Below are positions 27,376 through 35,045 of a stretch of 39,829 bases of DNA, piece by piece. Numbering within the stretch: position 1 is the stretch's first letter; every line of letters begins with the position of its first letter. The position numbers were made by a program, and so were the translations under genes. Origin of the DNA: Bacteroidota bacterium (GTDB lineage: Bacteria; Bacteroidota; Bacteroidia; Chitinophagales; Saprospiraceae); assembly GCA_963169455.1 (NCBI GenBank), contig CAUJDW010000083.1, positions 1-39,829 on the forward strand, in the 5' to 3' direction. The notes beneath the pieces are model-generated. The model did no database searches. It was not told the DNA's origin and worked only from the letters and a program-made list of their open reading frames with translations.

Positions 27376-28278
27376 ATGAAAAAGAAAAACCACCATCTGC
27401 CTCTGCTGCTTTTATGCTTCCTCGCCGGCCCTCTTCTGCACAGCCAGCCCTTCCTGCCTGTACTCCAGGAAAACAACGAATGGAGCCTGATGCAGGCCGC
27501 CTGCGACCTCAGCGGCGGCATCCGCGTATGGCTGCAGGGCGACAGCAGCCTGAATGGGGAAACCTATAAAAAAGTATGGGCTGTCAACTGCGGGGAGCCC
27601 CAACTCAGCGGCTTCCTGCGGGAAGACACCAATACCGGCCGCCTATGGTTCCGGCAGGACGGGCAATCGGCTGAAAAGTTCATCATGGACCTGAGCCTGC
27701 AACAGGGCGACACCTTTTACTTCGACGAAGCCATCAGCAGCCCTTCCGAAATTGCGGTAGAGAAGGTGGAAACCATCGATGGCCGCCGGGTGGTTTCTTT
27801 TTCGCGGGAACAAGCCAACTGCATCACCGGTGAAGATCTGCCCATCCGCTTCATCGAAGGAATCGGGCCGAGCACCGGCTTTTTCTATCCCACTTTCCTG
27901 TTCGACGGCATCCCTTTCCTGCTGGCATGCGTACATCAGGGCGACAGCCTGTTGTATCAGGAAGCCGCCGTAAGCGGGGCGGGCTGTGATTTCGACTGCA
28001 TCACCACTGATGCCAAAGAAACCCGGCAACCAGCCGTCCAGCTTACTGTTTCTCCCAACCCTTTCACTGAAAGCACGACCATCACCATAACCGGCCTCTC
28101 CCAACGCGCTGTTTATTTTTCCCTCTTCGAGCCCAGCGGGCGGCTGCTCCGCCAGGAGCAGCTCCTGCCCCCCGCCGCTTTTGAACTCAAAAGGGGCGCA
28201 TTGCCAGCTGGTTTGTACTTCTTCAGGGCCGAATCGGATGGGAACATCCTGGCCAGCGGCAGGGTGGTGGCGCGGTGA
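27376..28278 (+). CDS. T9SS-exported protein of unknown function
   Basis: The 300-residue product has a signal peptide (MKKKNHHLPLLLLCFLAGPLLHSQ) and a C-terminal type A sorting domain of about 80 residues (LTVSPNPFTESTTITITG ... GALPAGLYFFRAESDG). The central 190 residues form a beta-rich module with the pattern seen in many short Bacteroidota T9SS cargoes (NETYKKVWAV-like strand, REDTNTGRLWF, then SFSREQANCIT, RFIEGIGPSTGFFYP, LLACVHQGDSLLYQ). Four to five cysteines in the module may form disulfides. No catalytic motif was recognised. It is the third T9SS-type gene between the two divergent cassettes and probably a single-gene transcript. Confidence 0.85.
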   Translation: MKKKNHHLPLLLLCFLAGPLLHSQPFLPVLQENNEWSLMQAACDLSGGIRVWLQGDSSLNGETYKKVWAVNCGEPQLSGFLREDTNTGRLWFRQDGQSAEKFIMDLSLQQGDTFYFDEAISSPSEIAVEKVETIDGRRVVSFSREQANCITGEDLPIRFIEGIGPSTGFFYPTFLFDGIPFLLACVHQGDSLLYQEAAVSGAGCDFDCITTDAKETRQPAVQLTVSPNPFTESTTITITGLSQRAVYFSLFEPSGRLLRQEQLLPPAAFELKRGALPAGLYFFRAESDGNILASGRVVAR

Positions 28279-28286
28279 GGGGGTGG

Positions 28287-28422
28287 TATATGGCTATATG
28301 GCTATATGGCTATATGGGTATATGGCTATATGGCTATATGGCTATATGGCTATATGGGTATATGGGTATATGGGTATATGGGTATATGGGTATATGGCTA
28401 TATGGGTATATGGCTATATGGC
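28287..28422. repeat. 8-bp tandem array, 17 units of TATATGGC/TATATGGG
   Basis: Seventeen exact 8-base units differ only in the last base. Their order is C C C G C C C C G G G G G C G C C. Because eight is not a multiple of three, all forward frames are open and encode a repeating YMAIWLYG peptide. It starts 9 bp after the stop of the T9SS gene. Confidence 0.92.
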
Positions 28423-28452
28423 TGAGCCTACTCCGGAAAGCATTGTTTTTTG

Positions 28453-28554
28453 ACACGGAACCACACAGAGGAGACACGGGCTCACACGGAGTATTGATAT
28501 TCAATGAGTTAAATCTGTGAGCCTCTGTGCCTTCTCCCTGAATCTCCGTGTAAA
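28453..28554. repeat. Imperfect inverted repeat (CACAGAGG / CACGGAG type)
   Basis: The left side (ACACAGAGGAGACACGGGCT, ending near CACACGGAG) and the reverse complement of the right side (ACACGGAGATTCAGGGAGAA, then GGCACAGAGGCTCACAG) share several words in inverted order. It resembles the CACGGAG/CACAGAG-rich dispersed repeats seen in many bacterial genomes. Confidence 0.5.
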
Positions 28555-28745
28555 ATACTATCCGGAGCGCCCTCATGGCTATATTGTTGGGCTTGGGGAG
28601 CGCCGGTAATCAAAGCCATGCAGCGAGAGTGTTCAAAAACAGGCAGCCATTGCCCGGGCCTCCCCGCTCTGCTTCCATGCGCTCCCGATTTCGATCCATC
28701 GGATCTCACCGGGATAAAAAGCTACGGGCGCCTTCTTCATATACG

Positions 28746-29279
28746 TTATGCCCCATATCCGCTGGCGTACTGAACCTGCACCAGCCCCGAATCAAAAGCC
28801 TTTTGCCCTTTGAGCACCCACTTCGTTTCCCGGGGCTGCGCGCCGAAGAGGGGAATGCCATCGCCCAGCACGATGGGAATGATGGACAGGATCATTTCAT
28901 CGATCAGGCCTGCATTGAGCAGGATGGTGTTGAGCTGGCCGCCGCCGATAAGCCAGATGCCGCCGCCGGGCTGCGCTTTGAGGCGCCGCACGAAGGCCGC
29001 CGGATCTTCCGAAACAAAGCTTACCGGCTTGTCGCCGGCCGGGCGCGGCTGGCGGCTGAAGACGTAGTTTTGCTTGTCGTTGTACGGGAATTCTCCAAAG
29101 GTCAGCACCTGGGCGTAGGTCTGGTAGCCCATCAGCGTGGTGTCGATACTTTTGACGAATTCGGAATAACCGTAATCTTCCCCGGCTTTTTCCACGATGG
29201 AAAGCCAGTCGATGGAGCCGTCCCGGCGGGCGATGTAGCCGTCGAGGCTGGCGGCGATGTAGAGTTGGATTTTGCGCAT
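28746..29279 (-). CDS. RibD C-terminal / dihydrofolate-reductase-like protein
   Basis: The product has 177 residues from the ATG at 29277-29279; upstream in-frame codons add a non-conserved leader. The N-terminus RKIQLYIAASLDGYIARRDGSIDWL, the DTTLMGYQTYAQVL strand, YVFSRQ and the late GGIWLIGGGQLNTILLNAGLIDE plus LGDGIPLF are the standard pattern of the RibD_C/YyaP-like reductase family. Members bind NADPH in the DHFR fold; most stand-alone copies have no proven substrate, and a true folate or riboflavin role is doubtful. It is cytoplasmic. It ends in the repeat-rich gap and starts 65 bp downstream of the stop of the helical protein gene on the same strand. Confidence 0.9.
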   Translation of the reverse strand: MRKIQLYIAASLDGYIARRDGSIDWLSIVEKAGEDYGYSEFVKSIDTTLMGYQTYAQVLTFGEFPYNDKQNYVFSRQPRPAGDKPVSFVSEDPAAFVRRLKAQPGGGIWLIGGGQLNTILLNAGLIDEMILSIIPIVLGDGIPLFGAQPRETKWVLKGQKAFDSGLVQVQYASGYGA

Positions 29280-29344
29280 AGCGGGTGGTTTAGGTGAATG
29301 CGTAATGGTAAGAACGCGGGAATGCCAGAGCGAATTCAATTCGT

Positions 29345-30748
29345 TCACAGCTTTTCCAGTTGGGCCAGCAGCCAGGACCGTTCTGTCAGGGGGCCGGCTT
29401 GTTCGATGGCCAGCCGGAGCTTATCCCGGCCCTCCCGGCCAAAGGGGTTCACTTCCAGTAGTTTGCGGGTAAACTGAATGACGTTGCGGTAATTTTTCCG
29501 GTGGTAACCCAGTCCTTTCTGGCGGTTCAGGAATCGCTCCAGGCTGGCCAGGAAATTGTCCAGCACTTCCGATTCCCCCAGTTCGTAGTAGATCTTCATC
29601 AGGGTGATCTTTGCGTCGATGTTGAGGAAGATATCCTCGTATTCGACCTGCTGCAGGCGCTGCATGGCCTCGGCGTGGCGACCCTGCTCGTATCTTAGTT
29701 TAGACAAGCTGTAGTGCGTATAGGTTGCACGAAAACGCGAAGGGAGGTAGGCCTGGTGCTGTTCGATAAACTGCTCCACCCAATCGAATTGCTGCAGGCG
29801 CAGCCCGATGGCCGTGATGTTCTTGAATGCAAAACGGCTGATCCTCTCCTCGCTGAGCAGCAGGCCCTCCGAAATGCCCGTGCGGTACAATTCGAACAGC
29901 TCCGGCAGGTAACTTTCGCCGCCGGTGTTGAACTGGCGGATGCCGTAATTGATGGCCAGCAGGAAAAGGGCCTTGCGCTCTTCCTCCGGCAGGCCTGCCG
30001 GCAGGATGCACTCTTTCAGAAGTTGGTAATATTCGACCTCACCCGGTTTTTCTACCGTTTTCAGGTAGTAATAATAGGCCCCGATAAGGGGGTTCTCGCC
30101 CAACACCGGATGGCCTTCCAGGTAGTTGAGCAGGAATTGGATCAGGCGGGGGTCTTCAGCCTCGCCGCGAAAGACGGCCTGATGGGCCGACAGCAGGCTG
30201 CTCTGCTTGAGCCGGCTGAGCCAGTACGCCTCGTCCAGCACGCGGTTGAGCTGGGGCAGATGGCTGGGGGCGTCGCGCTTTTGCCCTGCATGAAAAAGGT
30301 AGCGCTCCCGCTCGATGGCAAAGGCGGTGTGATGGCCCATCTCCCCTGCCAGATGCTCCGACGCCCGCTGCCGAACCCGCAGGGAAGCCTTCTGAAAACC
30401 CTTATCCAGCCTTAGCTCCCGGTAGGCGCCCAGCAGCAGCGCCTGCCCCGCCGCCTCATCGGCCCGCAACCGCTCGGCTATGAGAAATTGCTCGGCATTT
30501 TTTAACAAAAAGGACATCAGGTAGCGCAGCTGCTGGCCATCATAGGGCCGCCCCGGAAAAACCGCTTCGAAAGCCTGCTCTTTGGAGGGCCCCCGGGCGC
30601 CCTCCCCTGCTATGGGCGACAGATAGGCATACAGCCGCCTGACATCCTCCCGCTGGTTGTAATAGGGAGATTCCAGAAAACGCCCCAGGCGAATTCGCTG
30701 GGTAGCGGATAAATTCAAGAGCAACTGGAATAATGTGCTTTTATCCAT
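29345..30748 (-). CDS. Helical repeat protein with SPYYNQREDV motif (cassette copy 2)
   Basis: The product has 467 residues from the ATG at 30746-30748; a TTG three codons earlier is less likely. It is a paralogue of the product of 21104-22522: both start M-x-KSTL, carry SPYYNQREDV or [10 protein letters not shown] at exactly residues 27-36, and share LLAINYGIRQF-type, IYYELGE and RQKGLGYH segments in the same order. It has no signal peptide or membrane helix and is predicted as an all-helical, TPR-like solenoid. It is divergent from the second 952-residue T9SS gene, 143 bp apart. The function is unknown. Confidence 0.85.
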   Translation of the reverse strand: MDKSTLFQLLLNLSATQRIRLGRFLESPYYNQREDVRRLYAYLSPIAGEGARGPSKEQAFEAVFPGRPYDGQQLRYLMSFLLKNAEQFLIAERLRADEAAGQALLLGAYRELRLDKGFQKASLRVRQRASEHLAGEMGHHTAFAIERERYLFHAGQKRDAPSHLPQLNRVLDEAYWLSRLKQSSLLSAHQAVFRGEAEDPRLIQFLLNYLEGHPVLGENPLIGAYYYYLKTVEKPGEVEYYQLLKECILPAGLPEEERKALFLLAINYGIRQFNTGGESYLPELFELYRTGISEGLLLSEERISRFAFKNITAIGLRLQQFDWVEQFIEQHQAYLPSRFRATYTHYSLSKLRYEQGRHAEAMQRLQQVEYEDIFLNIDAKITLMKIYYELGESEVLDNFLASLERFLNRQKGLGYHRKNYRNVIQFTRKLLEVNPFGREGRDKLRLAIEQAGPLTERSWLLAQLEKL

Positions 30749-30820
30749 TTTTGACAAATCATCCTTGTAATGCTTTAAAACTAAGGATTAATAAAAAAAA
30801 TCTATCGACAAACCCGAGAA

Positions 30821-30865
30821 AATGTATTTTTCCCGTGGCAGGAGAAGCTTCATTTTTGTATCGTG
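30821..30865 (+). promoter_or_regulatory. 45-bp block shared by the two divergent cassettes (copy 2)
   Basis: The block begins AATGTATTTTTCCC and ends CATTTTTGTATCGTG. It has the same length and landmarks as 22640-22684. The start codon of the T9SS gene is 26 bp further on. Upstream of both blocks is an AAGGATTAA word followed by an A-rich stretch. Confidence 0.5.
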
Positions 30866-30891
30866 ATTTTATAACACCAAATCTGAACAAG

Positions 30892-33750
30892 ATGAGACCA
30901 GGTATAATAGCTCTGCTGCTCTTCTCTGCACTTGGCCTGCGGGCCCAGGGATGGATCACTGATTTTGGCGGCGCCGGCCACGACGCCATTCAAGCGCTCG
31001 ATGAAGCCCCGAACGGTGACATCCTGGGAGCTGGCTTTTCAGGCAGTTCCCCATATCTCTGCAGGCTCAGCGCCGATGGAGATTCCCTCTGGAGCCTCCT
31101 GCTCGATAATTTCGCTCTCGGCGTGGGTAATGATGTCATTTCCACCCAGGACGGCAACATCGCCTTTACCGGCTTCGGCTACACCGGCTTCGAATCCAAT
31201 AGCGAGGCCTTCCTGGCGAAGACAGATGGCGCAGGCAATATCATCTGGATGCACACCTACCATATAGACTACCCCGGCGTCACGGACTCTCTGGAGTATA
31301 ACGCCGCCACCCGCCTGGCCGAACTATCCGATGGGGGGTATGCGCTCGCCGGCGTAACGTCGGGGGGCAACAGCGGGGAGAAGATACTCTTCGTACGCAC
31401 CGACGCCAGCGGGGCGGCCACCCAGCTGGCATCCTACGGCAACGATACCACCCGATACGCAGTAGCCGGCCTGGCCGAATTGCCTTCCGGCGACATCGCC
31501 ATCGTCGGCAGCGGCTATATTCCCGACCCCACGATCTTCCCGTATATCAGCTTTGTCTTTTACCTCCGGCTGGATCAGCAGGGGCAGGTGGTGGATTTTG
31601 TCCAGTACAATGCCTTATCCGGCATAGTGGAAATCCGCGACGCCGTCCGGCTTCAAAGCGGCGAATTCGTGCTGGCAGGCGGCAATGGCCCGGGCGTGTT
31701 GTACAAACTCAGCGCCGGCGGGCAACTGCTCTGGACGAAAAGCCAGAACGCCAGCTCCAGTTGGCATGCCGTCACCGAAGCAGCCGACGGCGGGCTGGTG
31801 ATAGCCCGGCCCCAGTTCGGAACAATTAATAATAACGCCAGCATCCTGATCCAAAAGGTGGATGCCGAAGCAACGGGAGAACTCTGGAGCCGCGAGATCA
31901 TTTACAACGACCTCAATTCCCCCGGCTTGGGCCTGGTTGCCCTCAGCAGCGGCGGCTTCGCCATCGGGGGGCAGGTGCGCCTCCTGGATGCTTCCCCTCC
32001 CTCATTCGGCCGCCAGGCGCTGGTGGCAAAAACAGATACCGCCGGGCGGGTGTACACGGCCTTTCTCCAGGGGAGCGTGTTTTTCGATGCCAACGAAAAC
32101 TGCGCCGATGACCTTGAGCTGGCGCTGGATGGCTGGATCGTAAAAGCCGCCAAAGGCCAACAGGCTTTTTATGCCACCTCCGGCCCCGACGGCACCTACA
32201 ACACGCAGCTGGACACAGGCAACTACCTCGTTTCCTTCATCGCGCCAGGCCCTTATTGGGAGAGCTGCCAACCGGAATACCCGGTAGCCCTGCCAATGCC
32301 TTATGATACCGCCACGCTGGACATTCCCGGGCAGGCACAAACCGACTGCCCGCTCCTGGAAGTGGATATTTCCGCGCCATTCCTGCGACGATGCTTCAAC
32401 AGCACCTACTACATCAGTTACTGCAACAACGGCGCCACGCCTGCACAGGGCGCAACGGTAGAGGTGACGCTCGACCCCTTCCTGGGGTACCAGAGCAGCA
32501 GCATCCCTTATAGCCAGCAGGACGGCAATACCTTCATCTTCGGCCTGGGATTCGTCGAGGTAAATGAGTGCGGCCAATTCAGCATAACCGTTGAGGTAAG
32601 CTGTGACGCCCAGCCCGGGCAAACCCACTGCAGCGAAGCCCGCATCTACCCCGACTCGATATGTATAGAAAATCTCTGGGAGGGCCCGGTAATTGATGTT
32701 GAAGGAAGCTGCACCGCCGATTCGGTGCACTTCCTGATCCTCAACTCCGGGCAGGACATGCTGCAGGAACAGAAATACATCGTCACTGAAGACAATATCA
32801 TGCTCATGATGTCGGGCTTCCAGTTGAGCAGCGGCCAGTCAGCCGGGTTTTCTCTTCCCGTCAACAGCCCGGCTACCTACCGCATCGAGGCCGAGCAGGC
32901 GCCGGGCTTCCCCGGGCTGCTGGGCAGCCCCGTGGCCAGCCTCAGCCTGGAGGGTTGCGACGGGCTCAACCCGGGTTTTATCACCCTCTTCCCCGATGAC
33001 GACGCCGAGCCTTTTGCCGATATCGATTGCCAGGAGAATATCGGCGCTTTCGACCCCAACGACAAGCTAGCCTTCCCGCTCGGGTTCGACGAGGAACACT
33101 TCATCCGCCCCGGCACGGAGCTGGAGTACAAGATCCGCTTCCAGAATACCGGCTCCGATACGGCTTTCACCGTCATCATCCGCGATACCCTCTCAGAATG
33201 GATCGACATCGGCAGCCTGCGCCCCGGTACGGCCAGCCACCCCTATTCCTGGCGTTTCTACGGCCCGGGAATCCTGGAATTCCGCTTCGACGATATCCTG
33301 CTGCCCGACAGCACTACCAACGAGCCTGCTTCCCATGGTTTTGTATCATTCAAAACACAACACATCGACAGCGCCCCCCTTGGCACGGTGATCGAAAACA
33401 GCGCCGCCATTTTCTTCGACTACAATGCCCCGGTGATCACCAATACCACCTGGCATACGCTTGGCGAGAACTTCGTTCTGGCCAGCCAGAGCAGGGAAGA
33501 AGGCCAGGAAACTGCACTGCGCATCTACCCCAACCCCTTTTCCGAATCGGCTACCTTCATCTGGGAGGGAGGCCAACTGGCAAATGGATGGTTCCTCCTT
33601 TTCGATGGACAGGGCAGAATGCTGCGCCGGGAAAGCATTTCCGGACAACAACACACCTTCACCCGCCAGGGGCTGCCGGCAGGCCTGTACTTCTTCCGCC
33701 TGGAATGCGAGGGCCGCATCGTCGCGGCCGGCAAACTGGTGATGCAATAA
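30892..33750 (+). CDS. T9SS-exported multidomain surface protein (cassette copy 2)
   Basis: The 952-residue product starts at the ATG at 30892, chosen because MRPGIIALLLFSALGLRAQ is a clean signal peptide; 53 in-frame codons upstream are promoter sequence. Domain order equals that of the 22699 gene: propeller-like repeats (PNGDILGAGFSG, LSDGGYALAGVTSG, LSSGGFAIGGQV), the B domain GSVFFDANENCADDLELALDGW, a module starting VDISAPFLRRCF, the CQENIGAFDPNDKLAFPLG ... LLPDSTTNEPASHGFVSF module, and a type A sorting domain (IYPNPFSESATF ... LPAGLYFFRLECEGR). It is expected at the cell surface. A strong terminator follows at 33790-33821. Its partner in adhesion, glycan binding or signalling is not known. 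Confidence 0.9.
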   Translation: MRPGIIALLLFSALGLRAQGWITDFGGAGHDAIQALDEAPNGDILGAGFSGSSPYLCRLSADGDSLWSLLLDNFALGVGNDVISTQDGNIAFTGFGYTGFESNSEAFLAKTDGAGNIIWMHTYHIDYPGVTDSLEYNAATRLAELSDGGYALAGVTSGGNSGEKILFVRTDASGAATQLASYGNDTTRYAVAGLAELPSGDIAIVGSGYIPDPTIFPYISFVFYLRLDQQGQVVDFVQYNALSGIVEIRDAVRLQSGEFVLAGGNGPGVLYKLSAGGQLLWTKSQNASSSWHAVTEAADGGLVIARPQFGTINNNASILIQKVDAEATGELWSREIIYNDLNSPGLGLVALSSGGFAIGGQVRLLDASPPSFGRQALVAKTDTAGRVYTAFLQGSVFFDANENCADDLELALDGWIVKAAKGQQAFYATSGPDGTYNTQLDTGNYLVSFIAPGPYWESCQPEYPVALPMPYDTATLDIPGQAQTDCPLLEVDISAPFLRRCFNSTYYISYCNNGATPAQGATVEVTLDPFLGYQSSSIPYSQQDGNTFIFGLGFVEVNECGQFSITVEVSCDAQPGQTHCSEARIYPDSICIENLWEGPVIDVEGSCTADSVHFLILNSGQDMLQEQKYIVTEDNIMLMMSGFQLSSGQSAGFSLPVNSPATYRIEAEQAPGFPGLLGSPVASLSLEGCDGLNPGFITLFPDDDAEPFADIDCQENIGAFDPNDKLAFPLGFDEEHFIRPGTELEYKIRFQNTGSDTAFTVIIRDTLSEWIDIGSLRPGTASHPYSWRFYGPGILEFRFDDILLPDSTTNEPASHGFVSFKTQHIDSAPLGTVIENSAAIFFDYNAPVITNTTWHTLGENFVLASQSREEGQETALRIYPNPFSESATFIWEGGQLANGWFLLFDGQGRMLRRESISGQQHTFTRQGLPAGLYFFRLECEGRIVAAGKLVMQ

Positions 33751-33789
33751 AGGCGCCCCATAGGGCCGGGATTGCCTGCTTGAAGAATC

Positions 33790-33821
33790 CGGGGGTTGCC
33801 TAAAGCACCCCCGTTTTTTTT
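33790..33821 (+). terminator. Rho-independent terminator
   Basis: CGGGGGTTGC, loop CTAAA, GCACCCCCG with one bulged T, followed by eight Ts; 40 bp after the stop of the T9SS gene. Confidence 0.85.
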
Positions 33822-33969
33822 GGCCCGGGACTATTGCTCCCGAAAAATTTTAATGAAACTTTAACCCCTCCGCTGCTGTTCCACAGTCAATAATTGGCTT
33901 TTACAAGCGTTCTTTACCAGGACTTTTTGAAAACCAAATGCATACCGCATACTAAACGAAACCAAACCG

Positions 33970-34653
33970 ATGAAAAAATCATTGCTGCTTTTCCTGCTTT
34001 TCGCCCTGGCCATGCCCACCTTTGCTCAGAAGGGTTCCCTGACTACCAAAGAGGAATCCGACCCCAAAGCCAAGGCCGTGCTGGAAAAGATCCGCAAGCG
34101 CTTCCAGAGCTACCAGTCCCTCGCAGCCGATTTTTCCCTCGACATCACTTTCCCCGACCAACCAACGGAAAGCCAGAAGGGGTCGTTGGCCCAGCAGGGC
34201 AGCAAATACCGCGTCAGCGTCGCCGGGCAGGACATTATCTCCGACGGCAAGGCCATCTGGATGATCCTGAAACAAAACAAGGAGGTGCAGATCATGGACA
34301 TGCCCGAAGATGACGAGATGGGCGGCTCCATCCTCTCCCCCGAGTCGTTGCTCACCTTTTACGACAAGGGCGAGTTCGTTTACTACCTGACCAATGAATA
34401 TAAGGAGGGCAGCCTGGTAATCCAGCAGATCGAGTTCAAACCCCTGGACCGCAATGCCGACTACACCAAGCTGCGCATGAACGTCAACAAGGCCACTACC
34501 GATGTCATCAGCGTCGAAGCTTTCGCCCGCGACGGCTCCCGCTACAAACTGGCCATCGACAAGCTCACACCGAACAAAACTTTCCCGGCCGGGCATTTCT
34601 CCTTCGACAAGGCGAAATACCCCGGCTTCTATATCGAAGACCTCCGCGAATAA
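33970..34653 (+). CDS. LolA-like outer-membrane lipoprotein carrier protein
   Basis: The 227-residue product has a signal peptide (MKKSLLLFLLFALAMPTFAQ). The mature part follows the LolA/LolB half-barrel pattern: a helix DPKAKAVLEKIRKRFQSYQSLAADFSLDI, then strands KGSLAQQGSKYRVSVAGQDIISDGKAIWMILKQNKEVQIMD, LSPESLLTFYDKGEFVYYL and a late IDKLTPNKTFPAGHFSFDKAKYPGFYIEDLRE. It should move lipoproteins, or perhaps another lipid, across the periplasm; Bacteroidota have several LolA-like paralogues, not all proven carriers. It is followed by a long tandem array; no operon partner is obvious. Confidence 0.88.
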   Translation: MKKSLLLFLLFALAMPTFAQKGSLTTKEESDPKAKAVLEKIRKRFQSYQSLAADFSLDITFPDQPTESQKGSLAQQGSKYRVSVAGQDIISDGKAIWMILKQNKEVQIMDMPEDDEMGGSILSPESLLTFYDKGEFVYYLTNEYKEGSLVIQQIEFKPLDRNADYTKLRMNVNKATTDVISVEAFARDGSRYKLAIDKLTPNKTFPAGHFSFDKAKYPGFYIEDLRE

Positions 34654-34750
34654 CACCGGCTATTAAGAAACTCGCATAGTTGAACACCTGGGCATGGCGG
34701 AAGCCGTGCCCTTTTTTTGTGAGGCTTGCAACACAAAGCACCAGGCGCCA

Positions 34751-35002
34751 AACCCACCCAACCCGATTGACCCGATTGACCCACCCAACCCGATTGACCC
34801 GACAAACCCGATTGACCCGATTGACCCGATATACCCGAAAAACCCGATATACCCGAAAAACCCGACAAACCCGATATCCCCGATATCCCCGATATCCCCG
34901 AAAAACCCGATATCCCCGAAAAACCCGATTGACCCGATATACCCGATTGACCCGATTGACCCGATTGACCCGACAAACCCGAAAAACCCGACCAACCCGA
35001 TA
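34751..35002. repeat. 9-bp tandem array, 28 units around a CCCGA core
   Basis: Twenty-eight 9-base units, nearly all of CCCGA plus a four-base linker drawn from TTGA, CAAA, TATA, TATC, AAAA and CCAA; two early units have CCCACCCAA instead. It sits between the LolA-like gene and the GH3 gene. Long open frames across it (Thr-Arg-Leu repeats forward, Gly-x-x-Gly repeats in reverse) follow from the 9-base period. With its flanks it fills the 392-bp gap at 34654-35045, where I saw no gene. Confidence 0.92.
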
Positions 35003-35017
35003 TCCCCATCAATTCCC

Positions 35018-35025
35018 TAAATTTG
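35018..35025 (+). promoter_or_regulatory. Perfect -7 element (TAAATTTG) directly after the 9-bp array
   Basis: TAAATTTG fits TAnnTTTG exactly and lies 20 bp before the GH3 start codon. No TTG is found at the expected distance upstream, because that stretch is the end of the array (34751-35002); a TTG would occur there if a CCCGATTGA unit held that place. Confidence 0.45.
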
Positions 35026-35045
35026 CCCCAACAGAACCTACGAAC

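Larger units (their letters stand above)
28279..28745. other. 467-bp intergenic region made largely of repeats
   Basis: It contains the 8-bp array at 28287-28422, an imperfect inverted repeat at about 28453-28554, and an exact second copy of TCCGGAGCGCCCTCAT at 28561-28576. Frames that stay open through the array (YGYMAIWL repeats) follow from the 8-base period and are not taken as genes. Confidence 0.7.

Noticed and set aside
28181-28520. Proteins with YGYMAIWL repeats
   Set aside because: These frames are translations of the 8-bp TATATGGC array, open in every forward frame because of its period.
34751-35002. Possible CRISPR array
   Set aside because: Units are only 9 bases with no spacers; the 8-bp and other 9-bp arrays fail for the same reason, and no cas gene is present.
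34629-35012. Collagen-like Gly-x-x protein on the minus strand (GISGQSGFSGISG...)
   Set aside because: It is the reverse reading of the 9-bp CCCGA array; other frames across it are open too, and there is no signal peptide, start context or conserved flank.
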